Below the pieces are notes generated by a model. It had not been told where the DNA came from and ran no database searches. It saw nothing but the letters and a program-made list of their open reading frames with translations. DNA of 64,000 bases from Cardiocondyla obscurior. Taxonomy: Eukaryota; Arthropoda; Insecta; Hymenoptera; Formicidae. A program made the position numbers and the translations under genes. Of this stretch, positions 1 to 10,282 are shown piece by piece (the stretch's first letter is position 1; each line of letters begins with the position of its first letter). The stretch spans positions 1,011,730 to 1,075,729 of the forward strand of contig NC_091892.1 of NCBI RefSeq assembly GCF_019399895.1, given 5' to 3'.

Positions 1-541
1 CCCACTAACCCGTGAACTCGCGAGTCATAATTCATGTTGTTGGAATGTCAATTTAAAGGATGCTGCGGCATGCAACTTTGCATGCAACACACACGAGACT
101 CAATTAGCGCAATAGAGATCAGTTAGAAATACGCATCTCGACAATAAACGCATATCATTCAAAAGAAACAAATTTTAATTCTCTTCCTTTATAAGCTATT
201 ACACATAAGAAAATAACTTTTACTTTAAAAACCGATCGAAGCTTTAATTAATTTCTAATTAAATTATTTGTTTTATACTTTGAAAGCAAAGTAAATTTTA
301 ATCAGTGCTTTTATAACTTATTTTGGAGAGCTTTTTGTATGCATCGAAACTTAAAGTTAAAAGCATTTTCGATACAGACAAAATATATTTAACTAATAAA
401 AATATAATAATCACATAAAATAAGATAATTAATATTAATACTGAAGGAATTTTTAAGCGCGACTTCGCCGACGAACGCCAAGTCGAAAGTCTTATTTTGC
501 AATAAAACTTTGCGCAATATATTGAGTATTTCGAAATTTAC
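1..541. other. AT-rich flank, probably first intron of the gene leaving the window on the left
   Basis: No coding region is visible. The stretch is AT-rich and directly follows, on the minus strand, a splice donor (GTAAAT at 541-536) of the signal-peptide exon at 542-686. It is therefore most simply the start of that gene's first coding intron. Confidence 0.4.
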
Positions 542-686
542 CTGCATCCCGCAGCGCAGCATTCGTCGTGTTTAGCTGTAAGCCGGATGCGATGAACACC
601 GGCAGGAGCAGCGAACGCGCGAGGATAAAAATCCACGTGAATCGCAGCGTTTTCCATCGCCCCCCGACGTGGTCCCGTGGTCGCAT
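542..686 (-). CDS. First coding exon of a secreted or membrane protein (partial; rest outside window)
   Basis: On the minus strand an ATG at 686-684 opens 48 codons plus one base and runs into a donor, GCAG|GTAAAT, at 542/541. The translation begins MRPRDHVGGRWKTLRF and continues with a hydrophobic stretch (WIFILARSLLLPVFIASG), then polar residues with an NTT N-glycosylation site. This is the pattern of a signal peptide preceded by a basic n-region. The downstream exons would lie left of base 1, so the family cannot be named. Single-exon evidence only: the exon is GC-richer than its flanks, which fits coding sequence. A second, shorter reading frame overlaps on the same strand but lacks a comparable signal peptide. 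Confidence 0.45.
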
Positions 687-1676
687 GATATCCTTTCGCG
701 TCGTCAAAACATACTTCCGTCAATTTTCTGGTGCACACCTCTTCTCACGCGTATCCGTAGGCTTGAAATCACGAAAAATACAGCACGAGATCACAGCGTG
801 ACGATTTCTCTCTCCTTTTTTTCTTTTCCTCACTGCTGTTTCTTACTTTTCTTTTTTAAATATTCAACATCCTTCATCTTCGAATTAATATAAAACGTTA
901 GAAAATATGATCGATTAGGTGTCTCCTTTTTTTTCCTTTTTGTTGTATTTTTAATTTGACCTGCGTTTCCTTTTCATGCCAGTTTCCCTTCGCAATGCGC
1001 GCATGCAACTGTCGTCTGGATGATCTACTTGTGCGTTCCATACATGTGCTTTTTAGTTATGGTTCCACATCTCTTCTATTAACACTGATTCGTATAAGAC
1101 ATGTCAGATAGACCACAGGGTGCAGTGTCATCGGGTTAGTCCCTCCTTCCCTTTACAATGATGATATAATCGGGAACATCTCACTGGTTGAAAAAATAAA
1201 ACAGAAAAAATGAAAAAAAATTTCTTATAAAATTGTGAATTTCGATCTTTAACATGTGAATTTAATTTGACAAATTTCTAATACTTAATTTTTTAATTTA
1301 TTCTTTTTCCATCTCAATTATTTTAGTTTCTTTTTTTTATGATTAATTTAATTTATACTTATATTTAAAATATATAAAATTATACAAATATTTAAGAAGA
1401 AAATACTCTGTATACCGAGAAACATACCGAAGTCACTGACCGAAGCATTACTTATTATGAACTTTGACATCTCATATCCTCATTGATCGCGTGTACGTTC
1501 TAATTAACATCTCGACATCTTTCCTTCTCTGAAGTACATCACGAAAGCCTGACGTAAATCTTTATCTTAAAATCTGAAAAAAAAAAAATATATATATATA
1601 TATATAAAATAATGACTGTTACGAAAAAATACATTAACAATCAAATAAATAATATTTAAGATTAATATTTCAACAA
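687..1676. other. Non-coding stretch
   Basis: AT-rich sequence with T-rich runs (about 806-950) and a short (AT)n tract near 1588-1606. It would contain the 5' UTR and promoter of the minus-strand gene starting at 686. No coding region or RNA gene is supported. Confidence 0.4.
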
Positions 1677-1679
1677 CTA

Positions 1680-2050
1680 ACCCCTCAATCTCGCGTGATC
1701 TAACCAGCCCGGGTAGGTTGTCATCAGGCCAACTGATAAAGTTGGCCGTAATTTAATCATGCGCCCATGATAGGTTCTGAAAAATTCAGAGTAATTAAAG
1801 TGATAAATACGTCCATCCTGAGGTTTTTCAGTGCCGAGGTTCTGAAGACGCACGAAAAGTAACAAAAGTTCAAAACAAGCTAAGAAGTGGCATCCACTGG
1901 TTTTCACTGGTTGCCAACACCATCCTTGGCCGACAGCGGGAAGCTCGAGTCGCATGTCACCCGATGATAAAAAAAAACCGATGGTAAAACCTCTTTTACC
2001 ATTTCTATTATCATCGGGTAATATGCAACTAGAGTTTTCCGCTATCAATC
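1680..2050. other. Hairpin-rich block next to the DDX10 promoter (possible structured RNA or remnant minus-strand exon)
   Basis: Two strong inverted repeats stand out. One is a nested hairpin: a 12-bp perfect outer stem (ACCCGATGATAA at 1959-1970 pairing with 2008-2019) enclosing a 9-bp perfect inner stem (ATGGTAAAA at 1981-1989 pairing with 1994-2002). The other is an 8-bp stem with a 5-base loop (GGCCAACT at 1727-1734 with 1740-1747). A minus-strand reading frame of 123 codons spans 2048-1677 but has no ATG at its start and resembles nothing I know. The block sits about 160 bp upstream of the DDX10 start, divergent from it. Whether it is a non-coding RNA, an exon or an old hairpin transposon cannot be decided here. 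Confidence 0.35.
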
Positions 2051-2208
2051 AGAGGGGACACTGGACGCATTTCTCGCCATCTTTCAACTCGAAACAAATA
2101 CTGAAAGAGAAGCACGTGTAGTTAGCGAGTACACGAATTATGGTTATCGTAAAAAAACGAATAACATACGTGGTTGATTTTTTTAATTAAAGATACGTGG
2201 ATAAATAA

Positions 2209-5200
2209 ATGACTATGGTTAAGAAAAAAGTAAAAGCTTATGTGAAGAAGAAGCGTATACCGGAGAGTAAAAAGATCGACGAACTTCGATCCAAATATGA
2301 CACTGTAAGTACGCTGAAAGGCAGATGTGGGCGACGGCAGCTAGCGAACGTGACTTTAACATCGTGTGCGTTGCATTTCACATGTAGTACCGCATGTATA
2401 TACCGCGCCGGCCGGTTTGCCGATGACTTTTTTCCTCCCCGTTCTCTCATTCCTTGCCTCTGCCGCCTAGGATTACGTACGCTAGCCGCTGTCGACGCAG
2501 AAAATGCCATATCTGCTCTTCGATCTACACGATTTCTTAATAATATATAACAATTCAAAGGATCGAAGGTAATTGTAATGTGAAATTATAGATTGATGTT
2601 ACGAAAATAATCAAGTTTAACGACCTTCCTCTATCAAATCGTACTCTGAAAGGGTTGGCAGAATGCAACTACATCGAAATGACGGATATTCAGAGGCAGA
2701 GCATTGGATTGGCTTTGCAAGGCAACGATATATTGGGTGCTGCAAAAACCGGCAGCGGCAAGACGCTGGCTTTTCTAATTCCGGTACGAATAATACAAAT
2801 TTATTACCAAGCTACAATATATGACTGTGTAAATTATTTTAGGTGTTAGAAATTTTATATTGCAAACAATGGACAAGACTAGATGGCCTGGGTGCGTTAA
2901 TTATTACGCCGACGAGAGAACTGGCATATCAGATATACGAAACGTTACGAAAAGTAGGTCATTTCCACGATATTTCGGCGGGCTTGATTATAGGAGGAAA
3001 GGATTTGAAATTTGAGAAAAAACGCATGGATCAGTGCAATATAATTATATGTACACCAGGACGTTTGCTCCAACATATGGACGAAAATCCGTTATTTAAT
3101 TGTGTAAATATGAAGGTAATTGTTAAATAATTACTTCACTTTTAATTATATAAATTACATGTTTTATATTTCGAAAATTTCATGGAGATACAATTGTAGA
3201 TACTGGTACTGGATGAAGCAGATCGGTGTTTAGATATGGGTTTTGAAAAGACCATGAATTCCATTATCGAAAATTTGCCGCTTGAAAGGCAAACTTTGCT
3301 GTTTTCAGCAACTCAGACAAAGTATGTACATATTAAAATTAATAATTAACAAATTTTATCTCGTGACGTTATTAAGTGTGCTTTATATTTTTGTTAGATC
3401 TGTGAAAGATCTCGCGAGATTAAGTCTTAAAGATCCGTTGTACGTGTCGGTGCACGAACATTCTACTCACACCACGCCAGAGAATTTGCAACAGAGTTAT
3501 ATTGTATGTTCCTTGGAAGATAAACTGGCCATACTGTGGTCTTTTTTAAGAAATCACACAAAGCAGAAAATTATCGTGTTTTTTTCCAGCTGTAAACAGG
3601 TAATTATTTTCTTATGTCAGCGATTAATCGTGATGGCTTGAACTTGTTAAAATTCGATTTTAGGTGAAATATGTATTTGAATCGTTTTGTCGATTGCGAC
3701 CGGGAGTCAGTTTATTAGCTCTTTACGGTACTCTTCATCAGTTGAGAAGGATGAATATCTATGAATCATTTTGCAGGAAGCAGCATGCTGTTTTATTCGC
3801 AACTGACATTGCCGCTCGCGGATTAGGTATGACGCATGATTCTCCAATTGTCAAAAAATCTGCTTTCGATTTATTTCATAATTTTATTAACTGTAATATT
3901 TATTATTTTGTAGACTTTCCTACTGTAAATTGGGTGATTCAAATGGATTGCCCGGAAGATGTTAATTCTTACATACACAGAGCAGGCAGAACTGCCAGGT
4001 TTAAAAATGGTGGTGAGTCTCTTTTAGTTTTGTTGCCATCCGAAGAAGCGATGGTTGAAAGACTCAAGCAACGTAAAATACCAATAAATATGATAAAGTA
4101 AGGTTTTTTGTTTATTATATAATTTTTTTTTAATTTATATACATGTATATTTTCATTATTCATTTATTTCTATTATTTAGGATTAATCCAAATAAGTTGC
4201 AGTCGCCGCATCGTAAGCTCGAAGCTTTATTGGCGCGAGACGTGACATTAAAAGAAACAGCTCAGAGAGCGTTTATATCGTACGTCAAATCGGTTTTCCT
4301 AATGAAAGATAAAGAGATCTTTAATGTACATGCTTTAAATACAGACGCATATGCCAAGTAAGCACAAAAAATTATTTATCATCTAACGTTAATTATATAT
4401 ATTGAATGTTTTTTACAGTAAGTTTTTTTTTGTTTTGTAGTTCTTTAGGTTTAGCCATACCTCCGAGAATCCGATTTTTACAAAGAATTCAGAAGAAAAT
4501 GTCTAATAATAGTAACATTAAGACTGAAAAAGAAATAGATAAACTGTCAACTAATTCCACAGATGATAGTGAACAAGAAGATAATGACTCTGACAAAAAT
4601 GAAATTCTTAGTAATAAAAATGAGGAAGAAATAATTAAAGAGGAAAATGTCGCTGCTCTTGAACTTGGTAAAAAAATTAAAAAATTGCGTTTAAATTATA
4701 GATTTTTTATTATTTATAAAAAGAACCTATTTAATACGCGTAATCATAATTTTTTTTTTTAGATGATAGTGACGAAGATATATTAACTGTAAAAAGAAAA
4801 AATATAGATATTGACGATATTCTAATAACAGAGAATGAAGACAGCAAGACTTCGAACAAAAAAAAATCTATTACAAAAGCAGCATTAGCTAAAAAGATTC
4901 TCCGAAAGAAAATTGTGCCTAATAAAAAAACTGTGTTTGATGATGAGGGACAAGTAAGAATAATACTAATCGACATAACTTATACTTACCACTCGACTTC
5001 TTTCTAAGTCTATATAATTTTAAAGATTAACAAAAGTTATTCTTATTATTAACTTGTTTTTTTTGGAGTTTATTCGATTATTTTTTTACACACTTCTAAT
5101 ACAAAACTACGTTTCAGGAATTAATTGATTCTACCAAAATGAAAATGTCAGAGTTAGCACGGCAATACGAGAATGAAGTCGATTCTGGTATTAATATTGA

Positions 5201-5747
5201 AATGGCCAAGCAAGTCTTGCGCGAGGAAGACCAGTTCGATAAAGTAAGATTTAGGGAAAAGATTAAAGAGAGGCACAGAGAAGAGAAAAGAAAACTGAAA
5301 ATGGCTAAGAAAGAAGAAACAAACGATAAGGAGGAAGAGGAAGAGGAGGAGAAAGAAGAAGGAGATGCTGACAATTACAGTAGCGAAAGTGAAACTAGTG
5401 AAGGTCCAGATCTCTCATGGTTACCTGATCCAGATAAAATATATGGCAAGCAACAAGATGAAAATAAAGAAATGTCATTTGCAAACGAAGAAGATGAGGA
5501 ATCAGAGGAGGAAAGCATAATTCACAGGTAAAAATCATATAACTTTTTATAAATAAATTTTATTTATAAATCATGGATGGTTAAATACAAATTAATTTAA
5601 AAAATGAATTTTTTTTGTGATAGACCGTTCAAAAGAAAATTAGTGACGCAACAAGAGCACAAAGGAATTAAAAGGAAACGAAAAGTATCCGATAATATCG
5701 ATTTACAGGCCGACGAAGAATTGGCATTACAATTAATAAAAAATTAG
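2209..5747 (+). CDS. DDX10: ATP-dependent RNA helicase DDX10 / Dbp4
   Basis: DEAD-box helicase of the Dbp4/DDX10 family, which in yeast and animals acts in the nucleolus on the U3/U14 snoRNA steps of small-subunit (18S) rRNA processing. Twelve exons join in frame: 2209-2304, 2592-2783, 2843-3115, 3200-3321, 3398-3599, 3664-3826, 3914-4097, 4181-4357, 4441-4667, 4763-4953, 5118-5527, 5624-5747, giving 786 residues. Visible motifs in order: Q motif region, motif I AKTGSGKT, Ia PTRELAYQ, TPGR, motif II DEAD (VLDEADRCLDMGF), motif III SAT, then the C-terminal RecA domain with TDIAARGL and HRAGRTAR. The long C-terminal tail is Lys/Glu/Asp-rich, typical of this family. Intron 1 carries a 214-bp inverted-repeat element. 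The start is the first ATG of a lysine-rich leader (MTMVKKKVKAYVKKKR). Confidence 0.93.
2312..2525. mobile_element. Non-autonomous inverted-repeat element (MITE-like), copy 1, in DDX10 intron 1
   Basis: About 214 bp bounded by TA dinucleotides (2310-2311 and 2526-2527), a possible TA target duplication. The ends are imperfect inverted repeats of roughly 50 bp, with GCAGAT near each tip and GCTAGCG.ACGT inward. The core contains the palindrome-rich CCGCGCCGGCCGG followed by TTTGCCGATGA. It closely matches the element at 25705-25921 along its whole length. It has no coding capacity. It begins at base 8 of the intron, directly after the GTAAGTA donor. Confidence 0.75.
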
Positions 5748-6423
5748 CATCAAGTGCATCTTTAAAGAAATGTAAATTTTTACATTTTATTTATGAACTC
5801 GGCGTTATGTACACTTTACAATGTGACGATTTTATATTAACAGCAAAGTGTAATTTTACATTGTGTTATAAATTTAAATTCAACTAGATATAATTGTACT
5901 AAGGTGGCGTATGAATATTTGTCAACTTAAAAATTACGATCATATTTTTCTTACGCACACGAATATTGACGAGTATTTCTTTTTTTTTTTTTTTTTTATT
6001 TAATGGTAAGCTGTGCACAAGTATTTTACATTTCATATAAGTTATTCTCACAGTGATAATATTTGGTAAGTCATCTATAGGAACTGCTATTACTTACAAT
6101 GTACAGCAAATATTTTACAAAATTCCAATTATTGAACAAGTTTATATATTACAGAACTGCTTTGCAAGAAGTTAAAAACCACTGAATTATTCAACAATGA
6201 AATGGTTTGAGAGAAATATTTTTCAGTTTTAAGCCAATAGACGAAATCTCGTCATTGCATATTGTCGAAGAGAGAGACCGTTCCTTATTTTGCATTTGTC
6301 CTAACTAGCTTATTTATTCATATCTCACTAGAAATCACACAAGATTCTTGGTATATGTACTTTGAACCTGTCACTTTTCACAGACAGCTGCTACAAGAAA
6401 CTTCGATAAAATAATTTTCAGTC
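5748..6423. other. Shared 3' flank of DDX10 and IDH3G (convergent)
   Basis: Non-coding, AT-rich, with an 18-T run near 5981-5998. It holds the 3' UTRs of the two convergent genes. No further gene is seen. Confidence 0.5.
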
Positions 6424-7712
6424 TTAAGCAGTTGCAATTTTGATGTTTTTGAGAATATTATCGACGACGTCTCTGCTCGTCGCAGTGCCACCAAGATCGC
6501 GAGTATGTATCCCTTGATTAAGCGTTTTATTAATTGCGTTTTGAATAAGAATAGCATGATGTTTATGACCCAAGTGACGTAGCATATCGACCGCGGCGTT
6601 TAACATTGCAATCGGATTCGCAATATTTTTGCCGGCGATACTAGTGCCGGTATTACGAGTGCCCGGTTCAAAGATTGTAAAATGATCGCCGTAATTCTTG
6701 CCGGCTAACAATCCAGCACCGCCTAACAAACCGCACACCACATTCGACACGATAGCGCCGTATAAATTAGTCGTTAACACGACGTCGAACTGGTGTGGAT
6801 TCGACACGAGCTGCATGCAGCAATTATCAATAATCATATCGTTGTGAATTATATCTGGATAATCTTTGGCAACGCGTCGTGAGATCTCTAAGAAAAGTCC
6901 ATCCGATAGCTTCATGATGTTCGCTTTGTGGACCGTCGTGACTTTTTTACGACCGTTTCTCTTCGCATACTCGAACGCATAACGAGCAACGCGTTCGGAG
7001 TTGAAATTTGTAATTACTTTCATGCTTTCAATTACACCGGTGACACTCTCGTGCTCCAGCATGGAATATTCACCCTCGGTATTCTGTCTTACGATAACGA
7101 TATCGATATTTTTCTGACGCGAATTCACACCTGGATAGGAAACGCAATGTAGAACGTTCACATAGAGATCAAGCTCGTTCCTCAAAGCGACATTTCGAGA
7201 AATAACGCCAGCTTCTGTGCTGTGCGTTTCTATGTTTCCCTTCAGGGCTACCCCGTTCCTACGTATCGATGTAATCGCAAAATCCAAATCGACATTGTCG
7301 TCTGCATTGGGATCAATTTCAACGTCCTCAAAGTCTACTGGTACACCAGCGTACTTAAAAACCTAGTAAATCATATTTAAATAAATTATAAATATCATAC
7401 CTGCGGCAGCTCTCAATAGAAAGTCGACGGAAACTTGTATAACTTTCATCCAACAAATTTGCGTATTGCTAAAGAACTTAAATGACGTTTATGCACCTCT
7501 TTTACATAACCCATCAGCTCGGGTCCAATGCCAGCACCGGGTAGCAACGTAACGGTGTGCCTGCCACCGTAATGAGCCTTCGGCATGGGCATCACCTTCT
7601 TGATAGTGGGAGTCTTATGTTGGATATCAAAGCCCGACAGAGAGGCACATCGGTGGCTCTGAAATATCACGGACTTGGGTTTCAGGTACCTCAGGATTGA
7701 ACGGGCAGCCAT
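6424..7712 (-). CDS. IDH3G: NAD-dependent isocitrate dehydrogenase, gamma-type subunit, mitochondrial
   Basis: Subunit of the mitochondrial NAD-isocitrate dehydrogenase, the tricarboxylic-acid-cycle enzyme oxidising isocitrate to 2-oxoglutarate; gamma is a regulatory subunit in animals. Two coding exons, 7712-7497 and 7362-6424, join at a phase-0 GT-AG intron of 134 bp to give 384 residues. The basic N-terminus (MAARSILRYLKPKSV) looks like a mitochondrial transit peptide. Family signatures: LLPGAGIGPELM, then NGVALKGNIET, IVRQNTEGEYSMLEHES, KANIMKLSDGLF, NLYGAIVSN, and TRNTGTSIAGKNIANP near the C-terminus. ALKGNIET and TRNTG...KNIANP match gamma rather than beta (which has GKIHTP at the first of these). 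The gene is head-to-head with HP1. Confidence 0.9.
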
Positions 7713-9043
7713 CTCGCCGAACTGTCGCTATAAACAGGAATTTTAATCATCAATGAATCGAAGAGATGGCGATTTCTATAATAATGCGCGTTATTACCCA
7801 ACATATACTGTTACACTTATGAATGCCTATATACCTATTTTAACAATACCTTCGCACCTAAAAGACCTTGCCAGCGCTACGCCAGACGCACCAAAACGCA
7901 CCACACCACAGAACTGAGCATCTAAGCAAAACAGTACGAGCACGCCAACGCCACCACCATACATGTGACTTGAGATGCTATTTTCAAGAGAGCGACTTGG
8001 ATAACCACGTTGTAATTGGCTGTAATAGAAAAGACAGTCGAATAAGCGTTCAAATATTAAAAAGAGTACAATTTATTATTAAAAAATTAAAAGAAATCAA
8101 TGAAACAAATTTTATCAGCCAAAAAATAATTAATTAAAAATAATATAAAAATTAACTAATCAAGAAAATAGCAGCCTTACATTTTGATAGAAATAAATTT
8201 TACTTCGTGCTCTTCCTCTTTTTTTTATTTTTTCGTAAACATTTAGAATGCTTTTTTTTATTAAAATTACATGAAGGATTGCCTTTCTATCAATGATGTC
8301 AGGCTGACCAGATAGCGGGCTTCCGCCTTCCGTGAATTTTCACGTTAGGTTGGTTGAACTGTTATTTTCGCGGCAACGCGTGCGGCTGGCGGCATTGCCG
8401 GCAGTGACTCGCGGTGAGAAACGTTGGAAAATTTGGAAGAGTAAGTCGAGTAAAAAGGAGCTCGTGGAGGTGAAAGGGATTCTGTACTCCTGGGTCATCT
8501 TTGAAACGTTGAGACAATTTGGTAAGTACTCGCATTTAGACACGCGCGTTCCAAGATCGCAGATCGAGAGTGATTGTTAATATAAAGGAAAAAAGGAGTA
8601 AGAACACGGTACCGGCGAGCGCGTCCTCGCCGACTCCGCCATCTTAGACCGAACCGCCAAATTGCAGTCAGCTTCGCGGCAATTTTTACACAGCGAGGGT
8701 AAGCAGTTCGACAATTGCACGTCTTCCTCGTCTGCCGGTTGTCCTGGTTAACGTTACGTTGCTACGATTGCGCAATCGAAACGCCTAGAGTAATGGTCTC
8801 CGCGTGCCACCATGCCGCATTGATAATGACTGCGCCCCCCGCGCAATTCCCTTCCTCCGTTTTATTTACGACTCCGAGCGCGAGCGATGACGATATCCTG
8901 TACTTTTTCGCGATCGCAAAGTGATTGACGTTCCTTTTGTCGTTGCTTTTTTATTTCTTGACGTCATAATTGTGGACACCACGTGCTCTGACAAAGTATC
9001 TTTAAGAAAGCTTATTTATCTTTCTCGTTTGCAGTATATTAAA
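7713..9043. other. Intergenic region between IDH3G and HP1; HP1 5' UTR exon(s)
   Basis: Shared upstream region of two divergent genes. The 3' part (about 8330-8720) is GC-rich and carries donor-like sites (TTTGGTAAGTACT at about 8518-8530 and GAGGGTAAGCAG near 8695-8706). An acceptor, TTTGCAG, ends at 9034 just before the HP1 start codon. HP1 therefore probably has at least one non-coding first exon here. Short open frames on the plus strand look accidental. Confidence 0.5.
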
Positions 9044-9808
9044 ATGAGCAAAACTAAGGATGCGTCCGTGTCAGATAACGAAGGCGAGGAGGAGTTCAGT
9101 GTGGAGAAGGTGTTGGATAGAAGAGTTGTAAAAGGAAAAGTAAGATCTTATTTTGTTACATATTACAAGCATCAACTTTTAAAATGCTTTATTTTAACTA
9201 TTAAAAAATAAAAATTTTATTTAAATTACAGGTAGAATACTTTTTAAAATGGAAAGGATATTCAAATGATGAGAATACCTGGGAGCCTGAAGAGAATTTA
9301 GATTGTCCAGATTTAATTGCTCAGTTTGAAGAGCAGCGAAAGAAAAAGGAAGCAGCTGGTTCTGGCAAACGTCACGAAGAGAAGGAACAGAAGAAACGAA
9401 AAAGTACTAGCACACCAACACCTACTCAAGCCAAGAAAAAGGCAGCTGTAGAAGAAAAGAAGTTGGAAGGTAAAGGGGAGCATCAACAATTTTTCTAGGA
9501 TATATATATTTCGGATTTTCTTTTTATATTGAGCAAAAGGAATATAGATGTTTTATTAAGAATATACTTTCTATTTTATAGGATTTGCTAGAGGTCTCGA
9601 TCCCGAGCGTATTATCGGTGCAACAGATTCTAGTGGCGAGTTAATGTTTTTAATGAAATGGAAAGGAACAGATGATGCAGACTTGGTACCTGCGCGACAA
9701 GCTAATGAAAAATGCCCACAAATCGTGATCAAATTTTACGAGGAACGACTCACGTGGCACAGTCCAGCCCATGACGAAGAAAATTCTACAAAGCCTGACC
9801 CAGAATAG
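9044..9808 (+). CDS. HP1: Heterochromatin protein 1 (chromobox protein)
   Basis: Chromatin reader that binds methylated H3K9 through its chromodomain and dimerises through the chromoshadow domain; nuclear. Three coding exons (9044-9139, 9232-9469, 9582-9808) give 186 residues. The chromodomain lies at about residues 18-70: an acidic patch, then EEFSVEKVLDRRV, the aromatic-cage region YFLKWKGYSNDENTWEPEEN, and the DLIAQFE helix. A Lys-rich hinge (KKRKSTSTPTPTQAKKKA) follows. The chromoshadow domain spans about 115-175, starting with GFARGLDPERIIGATDSSGE and including LMFLMKWKG and FYEERLTWH. Length matches CBX1/3/5-type HP1. A splice acceptor 9 bases before the ATG shows a non-coding upstream exon. 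An AATAAA lies at 9900-9905. Which insect paralogue this is cannot be settled from the sequence alone. Confidence 0.93.
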
Positions 9809-10282
9809 CATCTGACATTGTTCAATGACTAATTTTTATCATTATGAAGTATTCCACAACGTTCTTAGTTATTTACGAGTTTTCTAACTTTTGTAGAAAA
9901 ATAAATATAAGATCTTTTAAACCATATTATTTGATGTACAACAATGTAGAAAAAAAAAAAAAAAAAAAATCTGGATAAAGAAAGTTACTGTTACTTGCAC
10001 AGTTTCATCACTAAAAAAACAATATAAATCTACTATAAAGTAATATTTACATAATTTAAACTATTATTTCAAAATGTTACTTCTAACAATTTTTTTTTAA
10101 TATGTATCTATTTTCGAATAATAATTACACTGTTCACTAATGTGCATTTATGAAATGTTCCTTTTAATAGACGTTTTTAAACTATTATCAAACACACGTA
10201 TGTATATTTCATTTAATTAACGTCAGAATTATAAATTCTGTGAACTTTACAAATATTTCAGCTATAACTTAAAACTACACAT
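9809..10282. other. Shared 3' flank of HP1 and CEBPZ (convergent)
   Basis: AT-rich non-coding sequence. It contains the HP1 polyadenylation signal AATAAA at 9900-9905 and a genomic run of about 19 A at 9951-9969. No gene is seen. Confidence 0.5.

Noticed and set aside
1677..2048. 123-codon minus-strand frame
   Set aside because: It begins at a TTG, has no nearby ATG and matches nothing known. It overlaps strong inverted repeats. Kept only as part of the structured-block observation.
7868..8137. 89-codon plus-strand frame between IDH3G and HP1
   Set aside because: His/Gln/Arg-rich start then AT-rich low-complexity end, no domain and no splice support.
9951..9969. A-run after HP1, considered as a retrotransposed poly(A) tail
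   Set aside because: HP1 has introns here and no target duplication flanks the run; homopolymer tracts are common throughout the window.
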